NCBI GenBank assembly: GCA_910579675.1
Contig: CAJTUF010000023.1
Coordinates: 1 to 40,345 of the forward strand
Direction of reading: 5' to 3'
Length of the DNA: 40,345 nt
Origin: an uncultured Muribaculaceae bacterium
Lineage (GTDB): Bacteria; Bacteroidota; Bacteroidia; Bacteroidales; Muribaculaceae
Both the position numbers and the translations under genes were made by a program. Each line of letters starts with the position of its first letter. The first letter of the stretch is position 1. Positions 7,344 through 14,999 of this stretch are shown piece after piece. The notes below the pieces were generated by a model, which worked only from the letters and a program-made list of their open reading frames with translations, made no database searches and was not told the DNA's origin.

Positions 7344-9326
7344 ATGTCTGACAAAACAAACGGGCAGGAGGTATATCTCGATGCCGATCCTGTCGAGCTT
7401 CCGGAAAATGCCTTCCGCGAACTGGCGGCCGACGAGACCTACCGGCCTCTGATGCACCCGGCCCGCAGCTATCGCGAAGCCACCCCCTACAGTGTTACCC
7501 TCGGCCTTATCCTTGCCGTGATCTTCAGCGCCGCCGCTGCCTATCTCGGTCTGCGCGTGGGGCAGGTGTTTGAGGCCGCCATCCCCATCGCCATCATCGC
7601 CGTGGGCCTCTCGGGCGCCCTGAAGAAGAAAGATCCCCTGGGGCAGAATGTCATCATCCAGTCGATCGGCGCCTGCTCGGGAGTGATCGTGGCCGGTGCC
7701 ATCTTTACTCTCCCCGCCCTCTACATCCTTCAGGCCACCTATCCCGAGATCACGGTCAACTTCCTTGAGATATTCCTGAGCTCGCTCTTCGGCGGCATTC
7801 TTGGTATACTCTTTTTCATTCCCTTCCGCAAATATTTCGTGAAGGATATGCACGGCAAATACCCCTTTCCCGAGGCCACAGCCACCACTCAGGTGCTTGC
7901 CAGCGGACAGGGCTCGACCGACGGCTCGCAGGCCAAGACCCTTGTGGTGGCATCGCTCATAGGCGGTATCTACGACTATGTGGTGGCCACATTCGGCTTC
8001 TGGGCCGAGACGGTGAGCAGCAGCCTTTGCGGCTGGGGCGCCACCATTGCCGAGAAGACCAAGGTGGTGGTGAGCTGCAACACCGGCGCCGCTCTCCTCG
8101 GTCTGGGCTACATCGTGGGCCTCAAATATGCCTTTATCATCTTTGCCGGCTCGGCCTTCGTGTGGTGGGTGCTCCTGCCTCTGCTGGGCGCCTACGGCAA
8201 TCCTGAGATCGCAGCGCTCCCGGCCGAGACCATGTTTCGCGACTATGCCCGCCTGATAGGCATCGGAGGCATAGCCATGGCCGGCATCATCGGCATCATC
8301 AAGAGCTGGGGCATCATCACCCAGGCTGCCGGTCTGGCAGTGCGCGAATTCAAAGGGGGCGCCGCCGGGAGCGCCAAGCCCGTGCGCTGGCAGTGGGATA
8401 TCTCGATGAAGCACATCGTGTTTTTCATCGTGATCGCCCTCGTGGCTGTCTTTGCCTTCTTCTGGCTCGGAGTGCTCCACAACATCTGGCAGGCACTCGT
8501 GGCATGGGTGGTGGTGACAGTCATCGCATTCCTCTTCACCACCGTTGCAGCCAACGCCATCGCCATCGTGGGCACCAACCCCGTGAGCGGCATGACCCTC
8601 ATGACCCTCATCGTGGCGTCGGCCATCTTTGTCGGCGCCGGCATCTCCGGCACCTCAGGCATCGTGGCCTCAATGATCATAGGCGGCGTGGTATGTACAG
8701 CCCTCTCCATGGCGGGCGGCTTTGTCACCGACCTCAAGATAGGCTATTGGCTCGGCTCGACCCCCCGGGTGCAGGAGCGCTGGAAATTTCTCGGCACCCT
8801 TGTGTCGGCTCTCACAGTGGGCGGCGTGATCATGCTCCTCAACGACGTATATGGCTTCTCGGGCCCCAATGCCCTCGTGGCACCTCAGGCCAACGCCATG
8901 GCCAAGGTGATCGAGCCGATCATGATGGGCGGCGAGACACCCTGGACCCTCTACGCCACCGGCGCCGTGCTGGCGCTTCTGCTCAACTGGCTCGGCGTGC
9001 CCGCGCTGGCGTTCTGCCTCGGCATGTTTATCCCGATGGAGCTCAACGCACCCCTCCTTGTGGGCGGCGCAGTGGCATGGTTTGTGTCGACCCGCAGCAA
9101 GGACAAGGAGGTCAACGATCTGCGCCGCGACCGCGGTACCCTCATCGCATCCGGCCTGATAGCAGGCGGCGCCCTCTTCGGCGTATTTGCGGCCCTTACC
9201 CGCTTCTTCGGCTTTGAATATACCTCAGGCATGTCGACCTCTCTCAATCAGGGCCTCGGCATAGTGATGTATCTCCTGATCATAGTCTACCTCGCAACAG
9301 CATCCATGAGAGCGAAAACAAGGTAA
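7344..9326 (+). CDS. OPT-family oligopeptide transporter
   Basis: This 660-residue integral membrane protein has more than a dozen hydrophobic segments, starting with TPYSVTLGLILAVIFSAAAAYLGLRVGQVFEAAIPIAIIAVGL. It carries the GKYPFPEATATTQVLASGQ segment that is typical of bacterial OPT-family transporters. Characterised relatives import oligopeptides or metal-siderophore chelates by secondary transport; the substrate here is unknown. Length is normal for the bacterial subfamily. It follows the Dabb gene by 28 bases and precedes the MATE gene by 4 bases, so it looks like part of a plus-strand transcription unit. No frameshift or truncation is seen. Confidence 0.93.
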   Translation: MSDKTNGQEVYLDADPVELPENAFRELAADETYRPLMHPARSYREATPYSVTLGLILAVIFSAAAAYLGLRVGQVFEAAIPIAIIAVGLSGALKKKDPLGQNVIIQSIGACSGVIVAGAIFTLPALYILQATYPEITVNFLEIFLSSLFGGILGILFFIPFRKYFVKDMHGKYPFPEATATTQVLASGQGSTDGSQAKTLVVASLIGGIYDYVVATFGFWAETVSSSLCGWGATIAEKTKVVVSCNTGAALLGLGYIVGLKYAFIIFAGSAFVWWVLLPLLGAYGNPEIAALPAETMFRDYARLIGIGGIAMAGIIGIIKSWGIITQAAGLAVREFKGGAAGSAKPVRWQWDISMKHIVFFIVIALVAVFAFFWLGVLHNIWQALVAWVVVTVIAFLFTTVAANAIAIVGTNPVSGMTLMTLIVASAIFVGAGISGTSGIVASMIIGGVVCTALSMAGGFVTDLKIGYWLGSTPRVQERWKFLGTLVSALTVGGVIMLLNDVYGFSGPNALVAPQANAMAKVIEPIMMGGETPWTLYATGAVLALLLNWLGVPALAFCLGMFIPMELNAPLLVGGAVAWFVSTRSKDKEVNDLRRDRGTLIASGLIAGGALFGVFAALTRFFGFEYTSGMSTSLNQGLGIVMYLLIIVYLATASMRAKTR

Positions 9327-9330
9327 GCCG

Positions 9331-10671
9331 ATGGCTTGGTCAAGCAACAGACTCAACGGTGCGGCCGGCGCCGACCTCCGCAAGGTGGTCGCGCTGGCCG
9401 TTCCATCTATTATCACCAACATCACCACTCCTCTGTTGGGACTGGTCGATCTGGCCATAACCGGCCATATCTCCGATGGCCCCGACGGCCACAGCGCAAT
9501 GTATATAGCCGCGATAGCGGTGGGCAGCGGTGTGTTTACGATGCTCTACTGGCTCTTTGCATTCCTGCGTATGGGCACCGGGGGCATCACATCGCAGGCC
9601 CGTGGAGCGGGCGATGACGCCGCCACAGCCATGGCCCTGTGGCGGGCGCTTGCCGTGGCGCTGCTGCTCGGAGGCGCCATAATACTTGCCGGAGGTTTTA
9701 TCGGCGAGGGGATGCTGCGGTTCATGGATCCCGACCCCGACACCATAGAGCCGGCGAGGCGCTACATATCTATCTGCGTGTGGGGCGCGCCCGCCGTGCT
9801 TTCGACCTTTGCCCTCACAGGCTGGTTTATCGGAGTGCAGGACACGCGGTCGCCCATGTGGGTGTCGGTGGTGATCAATGTCACCAACATCTGCGCGAGC
9901 CTCATCCTGGTGGTGGTGCTCGGGATGAAGACCGAGGGGGTGGCCACAGGCACCCTCATTGCTCAATGGACCGGTGCGCTGCTATCCATTACCATCTGTC
10001 TGCGCCGCTACCGGCTGCGGCTGCCACGTCGCGGCGGCCTTTTCGACCGCAGGGCATTGGGCCGGTTTTTCAGCGTCAACACCGATATATTCCTGCGCAC
10101 CTTGTGTATGGTGGCTGTCACGGTGTGGTTCACCCGCGTGGGTGCCCGTCAGGGCGATGTGATGCTTGCCGTCAATGCGCTGCTTATGCAGCTCTTCCTT
10201 ACCTTCAGCTATTTTATGGACGGATTTGCCTTTGCGGGCGAGAGCCTGTGCGGGTTGCGCTACGGAGCCGGCGATAAGGCCGGGCTCCGCCGGGTGGCCC
10301 GCGTGGTGATGGCTTGCGGCGGCGGCGTGGCCCTACTCTTCACGCTTCTCTATTTCGCGGGGGGCGAGTGGTTTCTCGGCATCATGAGCAGCGACAGCCG
10401 GGTGACGGCCATGAGCTCCGACTATTTCATGTGGGCGGTGAGTGTGCCGCTTGTGGGCTTCACCGCATTCTCGCTCGATGCGGTGGCCATAGGCATCACG
10501 GCCACCCGGCGCATGCTTGTGTCGGCTGGGTCGGGAGCGGTTGTTTTCTTTGCAGTCTACCTGCTGGCATTTCCGTCGCTTGGCAACCACGGGCTGTGGC
10601 TCGCCTTCCTGTGCTATCTTGCTATGCGTGGCATCAGCCTCTCGGCCATGCTGCGCCGCACAGTCTTCTGA
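9331..10671 (+). CDS. MATE-family efflux transporter, DinF-like
   Basis: This 446-residue protein has about 12 membrane segments. The opening LRKVVALAVPSIITNITTPLLGLVDLAITGH is characteristic of the DinF branch of the MATE family, followed by LRMGTGGITSQARGAGD. Members export organic cations or other toxic compounds using a Na+ or H+ gradient. It starts 4 bases after the OPT stop, so translation is probably coupled to OPT. A weak AT-rich hairpin follows. The exported compound cannot be predicted. Confidence 0.92.
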   Translation: MAWSSNRLNGAAGADLRKVVALAVPSIITNITTPLLGLVDLAITGHISDGPDGHSAMYIAAIAVGSGVFTMLYWLFAFLRMGTGGITSQARGAGDDAATAMALWRALAVALLLGGAIILAGGFIGEGMLRFMDPDPDTIEPARRYISICVWGAPAVLSTFALTGWFIGVQDTRSPMWVSVVINVTNICASLILVVVLGMKTEGVATGTLIAQWTGALLSITICLRRYRLRLPRRGGLFDRRALGRFFSVNTDIFLRTLCMVAVTVWFTRVGARQGDVMLAVNALLMQLFLTFSYFMDGFAFAGESLCGLRYGAGDKAGLRRVARVVMACGGGVALLFTLLYFAGGEWFLGIMSSDSRVTAMSSDYFMWAVSVPLVGFTAFSLDAVAIGITATRRMLVSAGSGAVVFFAVYLLAFPSLGNHGLWLAFLCYLAMRGISLSAMLRRTVF

Positions 10672-10675
10672 TCAC

Positions 10676-10704
10676 CACTGAAAAAAGTTGATATTTTTTC
10701 AGTG
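10676..10704 (+). terminator. AT-rich hairpin after the MATE gene
   Basis: CACTGAAAAAA (10676-10686) and TTTTTTCAGTG (10694-10704) form an 11-bp stem with a 7-base loop and a run of six T in the 3' arm. It lies 4 bases after the MATE stop codon and ahead of the next promoter. The A/T-rich stem makes it a weak but plausible terminator. Confidence 0.55.
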
Positions 10705-10733
10705 ATAATATCATATCTGCAAAAAAAAACAAT

Positions 10734-10741
10734 TATCTTTG
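10734..10741 (+). promoter_or_regulatory. Promoter -7 element for the NVEALA peptide gene
   Basis: TATCTTTG matches TAnnTTTG. The upstream -33 element is not clear. Transcription would start near 10748, giving a leader of about 45 bases before the ATG at 10793. Confidence 0.6.
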
Positions 10742-10792
10742 CGGAGAATCCAATCCCAATGAGATTTCATCACTATTCAAAAGCCAACTGCA

Positions 10793-11029
10793 ATGAAAAA
10801 GAAAATTGTAGTAGCCGCAATTGTGGCTTTGATGGGAGTAGGAGGCTATCTCGGCCATCGCTCCCAGACTCTCACCAACGCAGGTGAAAGTGACCTGCTC
10901 CTCGCCAACGCCGAAGCTCTTGCCGATAGCCCGGAACAGAACGGATATCTGATAGTTGTGCCAGTTAAAGAAGATTGGTATGTCGGATGTAACTGTGCCG
11001 GTCAAGGAAATTTGGAGTGTTGCTACTAA
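10793..11029 (+). CDS. NVEALA-family small exported peptide
   Basis: This 78-residue protein has a Lys-rich start and hydrophobic helix (residues 2-22), then LLLANAEALA at 35-44, matching the Bacteroidales NVEALA motif. The C-terminal segment has cysteines at 66, 68, 76 and 77 and ends ECCY. NVEALA proteins are small, Cys-containing and of unknown function; the hydrophobic leader suggests export from the cytoplasm. The ATG at 10793 fits the promoter 52 bases upstream. It is followed by a 12-bp hairpin and two propeller lipoproteins, a pairing I recall as common in this order. No maturation enzyme is adjacent. The family call is fairly firm; the role is not known. Confidence 0.82.
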   Translation: MKKKIVVAAIVALMGVGGYLGHRSQTLTNAGESDLLLANAEALADSPEQNGYLIVVPVKEDWYVGCNCAGQGNLECCY

Positions 11030-11050
11030 GTTAAGAATGATAGATGCGTC

Positions 11051-11079
11051 TGCCGATATTCCACATAGGAGTGTCGGCA
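11051..11079 (+). promoter_or_regulatory. Hairpin between NVEALA peptide and first lipoprotein gene
   Basis: TGCCGATATTCC (11051-11062) pairs along its full 12 bases with GGAGTGTCGGCA (11068-11079), with two G-T wobbles and a 5-base loop. No immediate T-run follows, so it is more likely a partial terminator or an mRNA-stabilising 3' end that raises peptide over lipoprotein output than a full stop. Confidence 0.5.
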
Positions 11080-11107
11080 AGCGTAACACGTTTGTGTTTT
11101 GGCGGAT

Positions 11108-12190
11108 ATGCTAATGATCAGATTTGTTTCAGTGTTGATAATGGCGCTGTGGTTGATGTCATGTGCCAACCAAGGTGGGCGTCAGGCTGCCGAGGGAGCA
11201 TCCCAACCGGATAAAGAGACTATAACCGGCTTGCAGGATAGCAAACCGGTCAGGATAAAGCTCTCGATCAAGGATGCAAGACCTATGTCGCAATCGTTTG
11301 GCGACATTGAGGAGCTAAGATTATCTGACGCATACGCCAACTTTGTCGGGATTCCGGGATATATCAAGGTAGAGGGCGACACACTCTATATCATCGACCC
11401 GGTTAAGTCGACGGGGTTTTATGCGTATCTTCACGACGGGCGGCAGCTGTTCAGCTATTGCTCGCCAGGAAGCGGACCTGAGGATTTCGGGATGCTTTTT
11501 GGGCTGACTGTAGATGACACCTTATTATCGTCGTTCGACTTTTCGTCAAGAGCCTTGGTTTTTGTAGATAAAAACGGCAATTTTGCGAAACGGATTGCCG
11601 TCAACCCGATGGCATGCGGTGCTATGGCAGATAAGTCGGGAGGAATATGGACCAATTACTCCAATCAGCAGTTGGAGACAACGAAGCTGTCGTGGCGCGC
11701 AACGCCCGAAAGCGAGGAGATTGAAATACTTCCGGTGCCTGAATATCTGAAGGGAATGACGGCTATTTCCGGTCAGGATCTAAGCCGACTTGATGACGGG
11801 TCGATCAACTATTGCCCGGTTCTTGAGCCGCGCGTCTACGGCCTCTCAGACGGAAAGGCATGGCTGAAATATGAGCTTGATTTCGACGGCCTGTGGCCCG
11901 ATGAGGCAACCATTGCCAAGGAGTATAGCGGAAATGACTGGGCTTCAAAATTCATGTCATTTCCGATAACGACGATAAGGGTTGAGGAAAACAACCGTTG
12001 GCTTGTTGTGAGCTTTGATTATGAGGGAGATAAATATCTCCACATCTTTGACAAGATGAGATCGGATGGCGCGACCTACCGGGATGACAGAGATTTTTAC
12101 TTCTCCCCGGAGGCCGTCAGCGGCAACAAGCTCTATATCCCTACAAAAGATGACACCATTGAGATAATAAATCTTACAGAAGGTGACTAA
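11108..12190 (+). CDS. BF3164-like 6-bladed beta-propeller lipoprotein (first of pair)
   Basis: This 360-residue protein starts with a lipoprotein signal peptide with lipobox LMSC and lipidated Cys19. The mature part is all-beta in character. It contains PGSGPEDF near residue 120, the glycine-proline motif typical of BF3164-like 6-bladed propellers, and repeated strand-turn segments. It is expected to be anchored in the outer membrane, possibly surface exposed. The ATG at 11108 is used; ATG at 11114 is equally possible, and the TTG at 11099 is unlikely. It lies downstream of the NVEALA gene after a hairpin. It is probably a binding or scaffolding protein; the ligand is unknown. Confidence 0.75.
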   Translation: MLMIRFVSVLIMALWLMSCANQGGRQAAEGASQPDKETITGLQDSKPVRIKLSIKDARPMSQSFGDIEELRLSDAYANFVGIPGYIKVEGDTLYIIDPVKSTGFYAYLHDGRQLFSYCSPGSGPEDFGMLFGLTVDDTLLSSFDFSSRALVFVDKNGNFAKRIAVNPMACGAMADKSGGIWTNYSNQQLETTKLSWRATPESEEIEILPVPEYLKGMTAISGQDLSRLDDGSINYCPVLEPRVYGLSDGKAWLKYELDFDGLWPDEATIAKEYSGNDWASKFMSFPITTIRVEENNRWLVVSFDYEGDKYLHIFDKMRSDGATYRDDRDFYFSPEAVSGNKLYIPTKDDTIEIINLTEGD

Positions 12191-12235
12191 TGATTTCTGC
12201 TCCGGTCGGTCAATCACCGGGGTACAGAAAATCAT
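12190..12235 (+). promoter_or_regulatory. Hairpin between the two propeller lipoprotein genes
   Basis: ATGATTTCTG at 12190-12199 pairs with CAGAAAATCAT at 12225-12235 with one bulge, and CCGGT/ACCGG pair inside. It starts at the stop codon of the first lipoprotein gene. No T-run follows on the plus strand, so it may be an attenuator or processing site. Confidence 0.4.
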
Positions 12236-12274
12236 GCCGATCCCGCTAATCAACCATAAAAAACACTGATAGCC

Positions 12275-13357
12275 ATGAAAAAGAAATCAGGCAAAGACGA
12301 AAAAACAATTATACAGGGGATAGCCCGCCTTGCGGGGGCCTTTTCGATGGCTGCGCTTGCAATGTCGTGCAGCCATGAGGGCAAGCCGGTAGAGATAGCC
12401 GTCGACGGTTTTCCGGTCGAAGAGGTAATGGAGTGTGGCGAAGGCCGGATCCTTGATATCCCTTCAACCGGAATTATGGAGATCAACATTGCCGGCGATA
12501 TGCTGGTGGTGTCGACGGGTGATATGCGCGACGCCTGGCAAACATACTCGTTGCCTGAGGTGGCATTGAGCGGCAGCCTCTTCAGTGTGGGCGGAGGGCC
12601 CGGCGAGTTGCTTATGCCCACACCGGGCATAGCAGCGTCGTTTTACAGCCGCGGGAGCGACGGCCACACCATGTGTATCATCTCCTCGACGATGAACGGG
12701 CGATTTATCGCGGGCGATCTGACAACCCATAGCTCAACCGACACAGTGATAAACAACACGATCGGCCCGACCACGGTGATGGCCTACCGTCTCGGCGGCT
12801 CAGGCTGGTTTAACACCGAGATAATACCCGACAGCTGCAAGCTCAGGCGCAGCATAGTGGCGGAAGATGGGACTCCGGTGGCCAATGCGGCCATGTCGGC
12901 TCTCAATGAAAAGAGCGTGGGCGATATGTCGCAGATGCCGCAGATAATGTTTCGCCCGGTGATCAAGCCCGATGGATCATGGATAGCCGAAGTGCCGGGA
13001 TTCACGCCTGTGATTGAGGTGTGGAACACGTCGACAGGCGAGAGTTTCCGGATCAGATATACCGACGGAGACACGGCGGCCGATGAGAAATCACGGCTGG
13101 AGGCCAATAAACCGATGTTTGGCGGAGGTGTTGCCTTTGATGACTTCTTTGCGCTCCAGCGCTATGGCGACGACGGCACCCCCCACATTGACTTCTTTGG
13201 CTGGGATGGCACCCCTCGGGCCACTCTTTCGCTCACGTGCAGTGATATCAGACGTATTGGCATCGATATCAAAAATGGCGATCTGTACTGCCTCGATGCC
13301 GATAAAGATGCCATAGTGAGGTTTGATATAGCTGATTTTCTCACCAAGATAGATTGA
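12275..13357 (+). CDS. BF3164-like 6-bladed beta-propeller lipoprotein (second of pair)
   Basis: This 360-residue protein has a Lys-rich N-terminus, a hydrophobic stretch and lipobox LAMSC with Cys32. It carries GGGPGELL near residue 110, the same motif type as its upstream neighbour, followed by an all-beta pattern ending in YCLDADKDAIVRFDIADF, a typical final propeller blade. The two lipoproteins are similar in size and motif but clearly diverged in sequence, so any duplication is old. It lies 84 bases after the first lipoprotein on the same strand and is followed by a repeat element and a terminator. The family assignment is by motif; function is unknown. Confidence 0.72.
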   Translation: MKKKSGKDEKTIIQGIARLAGAFSMAALAMSCSHEGKPVEIAVDGFPVEEVMECGEGRILDIPSTGIMEINIAGDMLVVSTGDMRDAWQTYSLPEVALSGSLFSVGGGPGELLMPTPGIAASFYSRGSDGHTMCIISSTMNGRFIAGDLTTHSSTDTVINNTIGPTTVMAYRLGGSGWFNTEIIPDSCKLRRSIVAEDGTPVANAAMSALNEKSVGDMSQMPQIMFRPVIKPDGSWIAEVPGFTPVIEVWNTSTGESFRIRYTDGDTAADEKSRLEANKPMFGGGVAFDDFFALQRYGDDGTPHIDFFGWDGTPRATLSLTCSDIRRIGIDIKNGDLYCLDADKDAIVRFDIADFLTKID

Positions 13358-13379
13358 ACGCCCGGCGCAATGAACAGTG

Positions 13380-13564
13380 CTCGGCTGACGCTGAGACTTT
13401 TGCGGGGTGGTCGCTTCTATCCTCGGGCTGCGGCGGCTAAGCGTGCTCCGCGTCGCCGGGGCGGATGCTCCGTTGAGCATCCCTACGAGTCGCATACGCG
13501 CAATTGGGCGACGCACCCTTACTAGCCGGGGCGGATGCTTCAGGAAGCATCCCTACGAGTCGCA
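13380..13564 (+). repeat. Palindromic repeat element, copy A with duplicated hairpin module
   Basis: The left end, CTCGGCTGACGCTGAG (13380-13395), recurs exactly at 34065-34080 (inverted) and 34114-34129. A 21-base block at 13418-13438 recurs exactly inverted at 34022-34042. Two 40-base hairpin modules follow (13455-13494 and 13525-13564), identical at 35 of 40 positions and each centred on GGATGCTN/AGCATCC arms. This fills the gap between the convergent lipoprotein and tolC genes. A short open frame through it has no coding character. The type is unclassified. Confidence 0.85.
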
Positions 13565-13591
13565 AACGTCATGCAAACAGCTTATAATCAA

Positions 13592-13637
13592 ATAAATCAT
13601 CCCCCGTGCCTACGGTGAGGCACGGGGGATGATTTAT
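13592..13637. terminator. Bidirectional terminator between convergent genes
   Basis: A perfect 19-bp stem (13592-13610 with 13619-13637) with an 8-base loop has a GC-rich core CCCCCGTGCC and AT-rich ends. It lies 14 bases past the TolC-like stop on the minus strand and also serves the plus-strand lipoprotein genes. Confidence 0.85.
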
Positions 13638-13650
13638 AAATTATAGCCTT

Positions 13651-14970
13651 TCAGCGGCGGGCGTAGAAGTCGAGCACACGGAGGCGCAGGAGATATTCAT
13701 AGCGGGCCTGAACGGCGTCGGCTTGCGCACGGGTGGCAGTGGTCTTTGCGCTCTCCCACTCGGTGGGTGTGGCGCGGCCGGCATTGTATTTCTCGGTCAC
13801 GGCGGCGAGTGCGGCTTCGGCATGCGAGGCAGCCGATCGCGAGGATATCTCCTTGGCACGCGCTGTGGTGGCCTGGGCGTAGGCCTGGTTAATGGCATTC
13901 TCTACATCGAGGCGTGTGCTCTCAAGGCTCAGATCGGCGGCAAGGGCCGAAGCCTTTGCGCGGCGCACACTGTTGCGGGTCGAGAAGGCATCGAAGATGG
14001 GCACCGACAGAGAGAATCCGAGGCTCTGGCTGAAGTTGTGGCGCATCTGCGAGCTGAAGCTCTCATTGGCAAATCCGCCTCCGGAGTGGTAGTAGTTGGT
14101 GCCGAGCCCGGCTGAGAAGGAGAGGGTGGGGATATATCCCGACTGGGCCACTTTGATGCTCTTGCGGGCGGCTGCGGCCGAGAGGGCGGCTGCGCGGATG
14201 GAGTGGTTGTGTTCGAGGGCTATGCCGTAGATCTCGTCGGGGGTCATGGCGAAAGCGCTGCCAAACGCTACCGATGTGGTGTCGAGGGGCATCACGTCGA
14301 AGGGTGTTCCGGCAGGGAGCTCAAGCAGTTGCGAGAGGTTGAGGAGCGACAGCTTCTCGTCGCTCTCGCAGCTCACCACGCTCATCTCGTCCTGAGCCAT
14401 CTGGCTGCGGGCCTCCACGAGGTCGAGCTCGGGGATCTTGCCAGCCTCAAACAGCTCGGTGCGGCGGGAGAGTTCGAGGCGGGAGAGGGCGAGCTGGTTG
14501 CGGGCCACGGTGAGGAGCTCGCGCGAGAGTAGAGTCTGGAGATAGTAGGATATGACGCGGAGCTCGACATTGTCGCGGGTGGCCTCGGTCTGCTCAAGGG
14601 CGGTGGCGAGTTCGGCCTTGGCGTAGTCGAGGTTGCGGAGCGCTCTCAGCCCCTGGAAAATCGGGAGCGACATGCCCACATTAAGCCCGGTCGACGAGGT
14701 GTTGCGGTTGGCATAGGTGTTGTCGGCCGTCAGGCCACGGCCGAAGGCCCACGACTGGCTTGCCGAGCCGTGGAGAGTGGGCAGAAAAGCGTCTTTGGCC
14801 GAGGTGACGCCGATCTCGTCGTTGACCTGCTGGAGGCGGCTCTGCCTTACGGTAATATTGTGGGTGGTGGCGTAGGAAATGCAGCTGTCGAGGCTCCAGG
14901 CACCGTCGGTCTGGGCCGATGCCGAGCACACTGCGGCGAGAGCTATGGCGGCTAATACTGATCTTTTCAT
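13651..14970 (-). CDS. TolC-family outer-membrane efflux protein
   Basis: This 439-residue protein starts with a cleavable signal peptide (MKRSVLAAIALAAVCSASAQ) followed by WSLDSCISYATTHN, the usual beginning of the OEP fold. Two homologous halves of long Ala/Glu/Arg-rich helices follow (for example ELDLVEARSQ near 180 and TPTEWESAKTTATRAQAD near 410). It forms the outer-membrane and periplasmic channel of tripartite exporters. The ATG at 14970 is preferred over one at 14994 because the signal peptide begins there. It is the last gene of the exporter operon, 29 bases after the adaptor gene, and ends at a strong terminator. Confidence 0.92.
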   Translation of the reverse strand: MKRSVLAAIALAAVCSASAQTDGAWSLDSCISYATTHNITVRQSRLQQVNDEIGVTSAKDAFLPTLHGSASQSWAFGRGLTADNTYANRNTSSTGLNVGMSLPIFQGLRALRNLDYAKAELATALEQTEATRDNVELRVISYYLQTLLSRELLTVARNQLALSRLELSRRTELFEAGKIPELDLVEARSQMAQDEMSVVSCESDEKLSLLNLSQLLELPAGTPFDVMPLDTTSVAFGSAFAMTPDEIYGIALEHNHSIRAAALSAAAARKSIKVAQSGYIPTLSFSAGLGTNYYHSGGGFANESFSSQMRHNFSQSLGFSLSVPIFDAFSTRNSVRRAKASALAADLSLESTRLDVENAINQAYAQATTARAKEISSRSAASHAEAALAAVTEKYNAGRATPTEWESAKTTATRAQADAVQARYEYLLRLRVLDFYARR

Positions 14971-14999
14971 TGCTATGATGATATGAGAGGCCATGGAGG

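Noticed and set aside
7335..8480. Long minus-strand frame opposite the OPT gene (and similar long frames opposite glnS, aspS and the zinc-ribbon gene)
   Set aside because: These are by-products of high GC at third codon positions; the plus-strand proteins have clear families and the antisense ones none.
13380..13564. CRISPR array
   Set aside because: Only two similar 40-base modules with a single 30-base gap, palindromic inside and with copies scattered in other gaps; no Cas genes are in the window.
13407..13595. 62-codon open frame on the plus strand
   Set aside because: It lies entirely over the palindromic repeat and ends in low-complexity sequence, with no promoter or family features.
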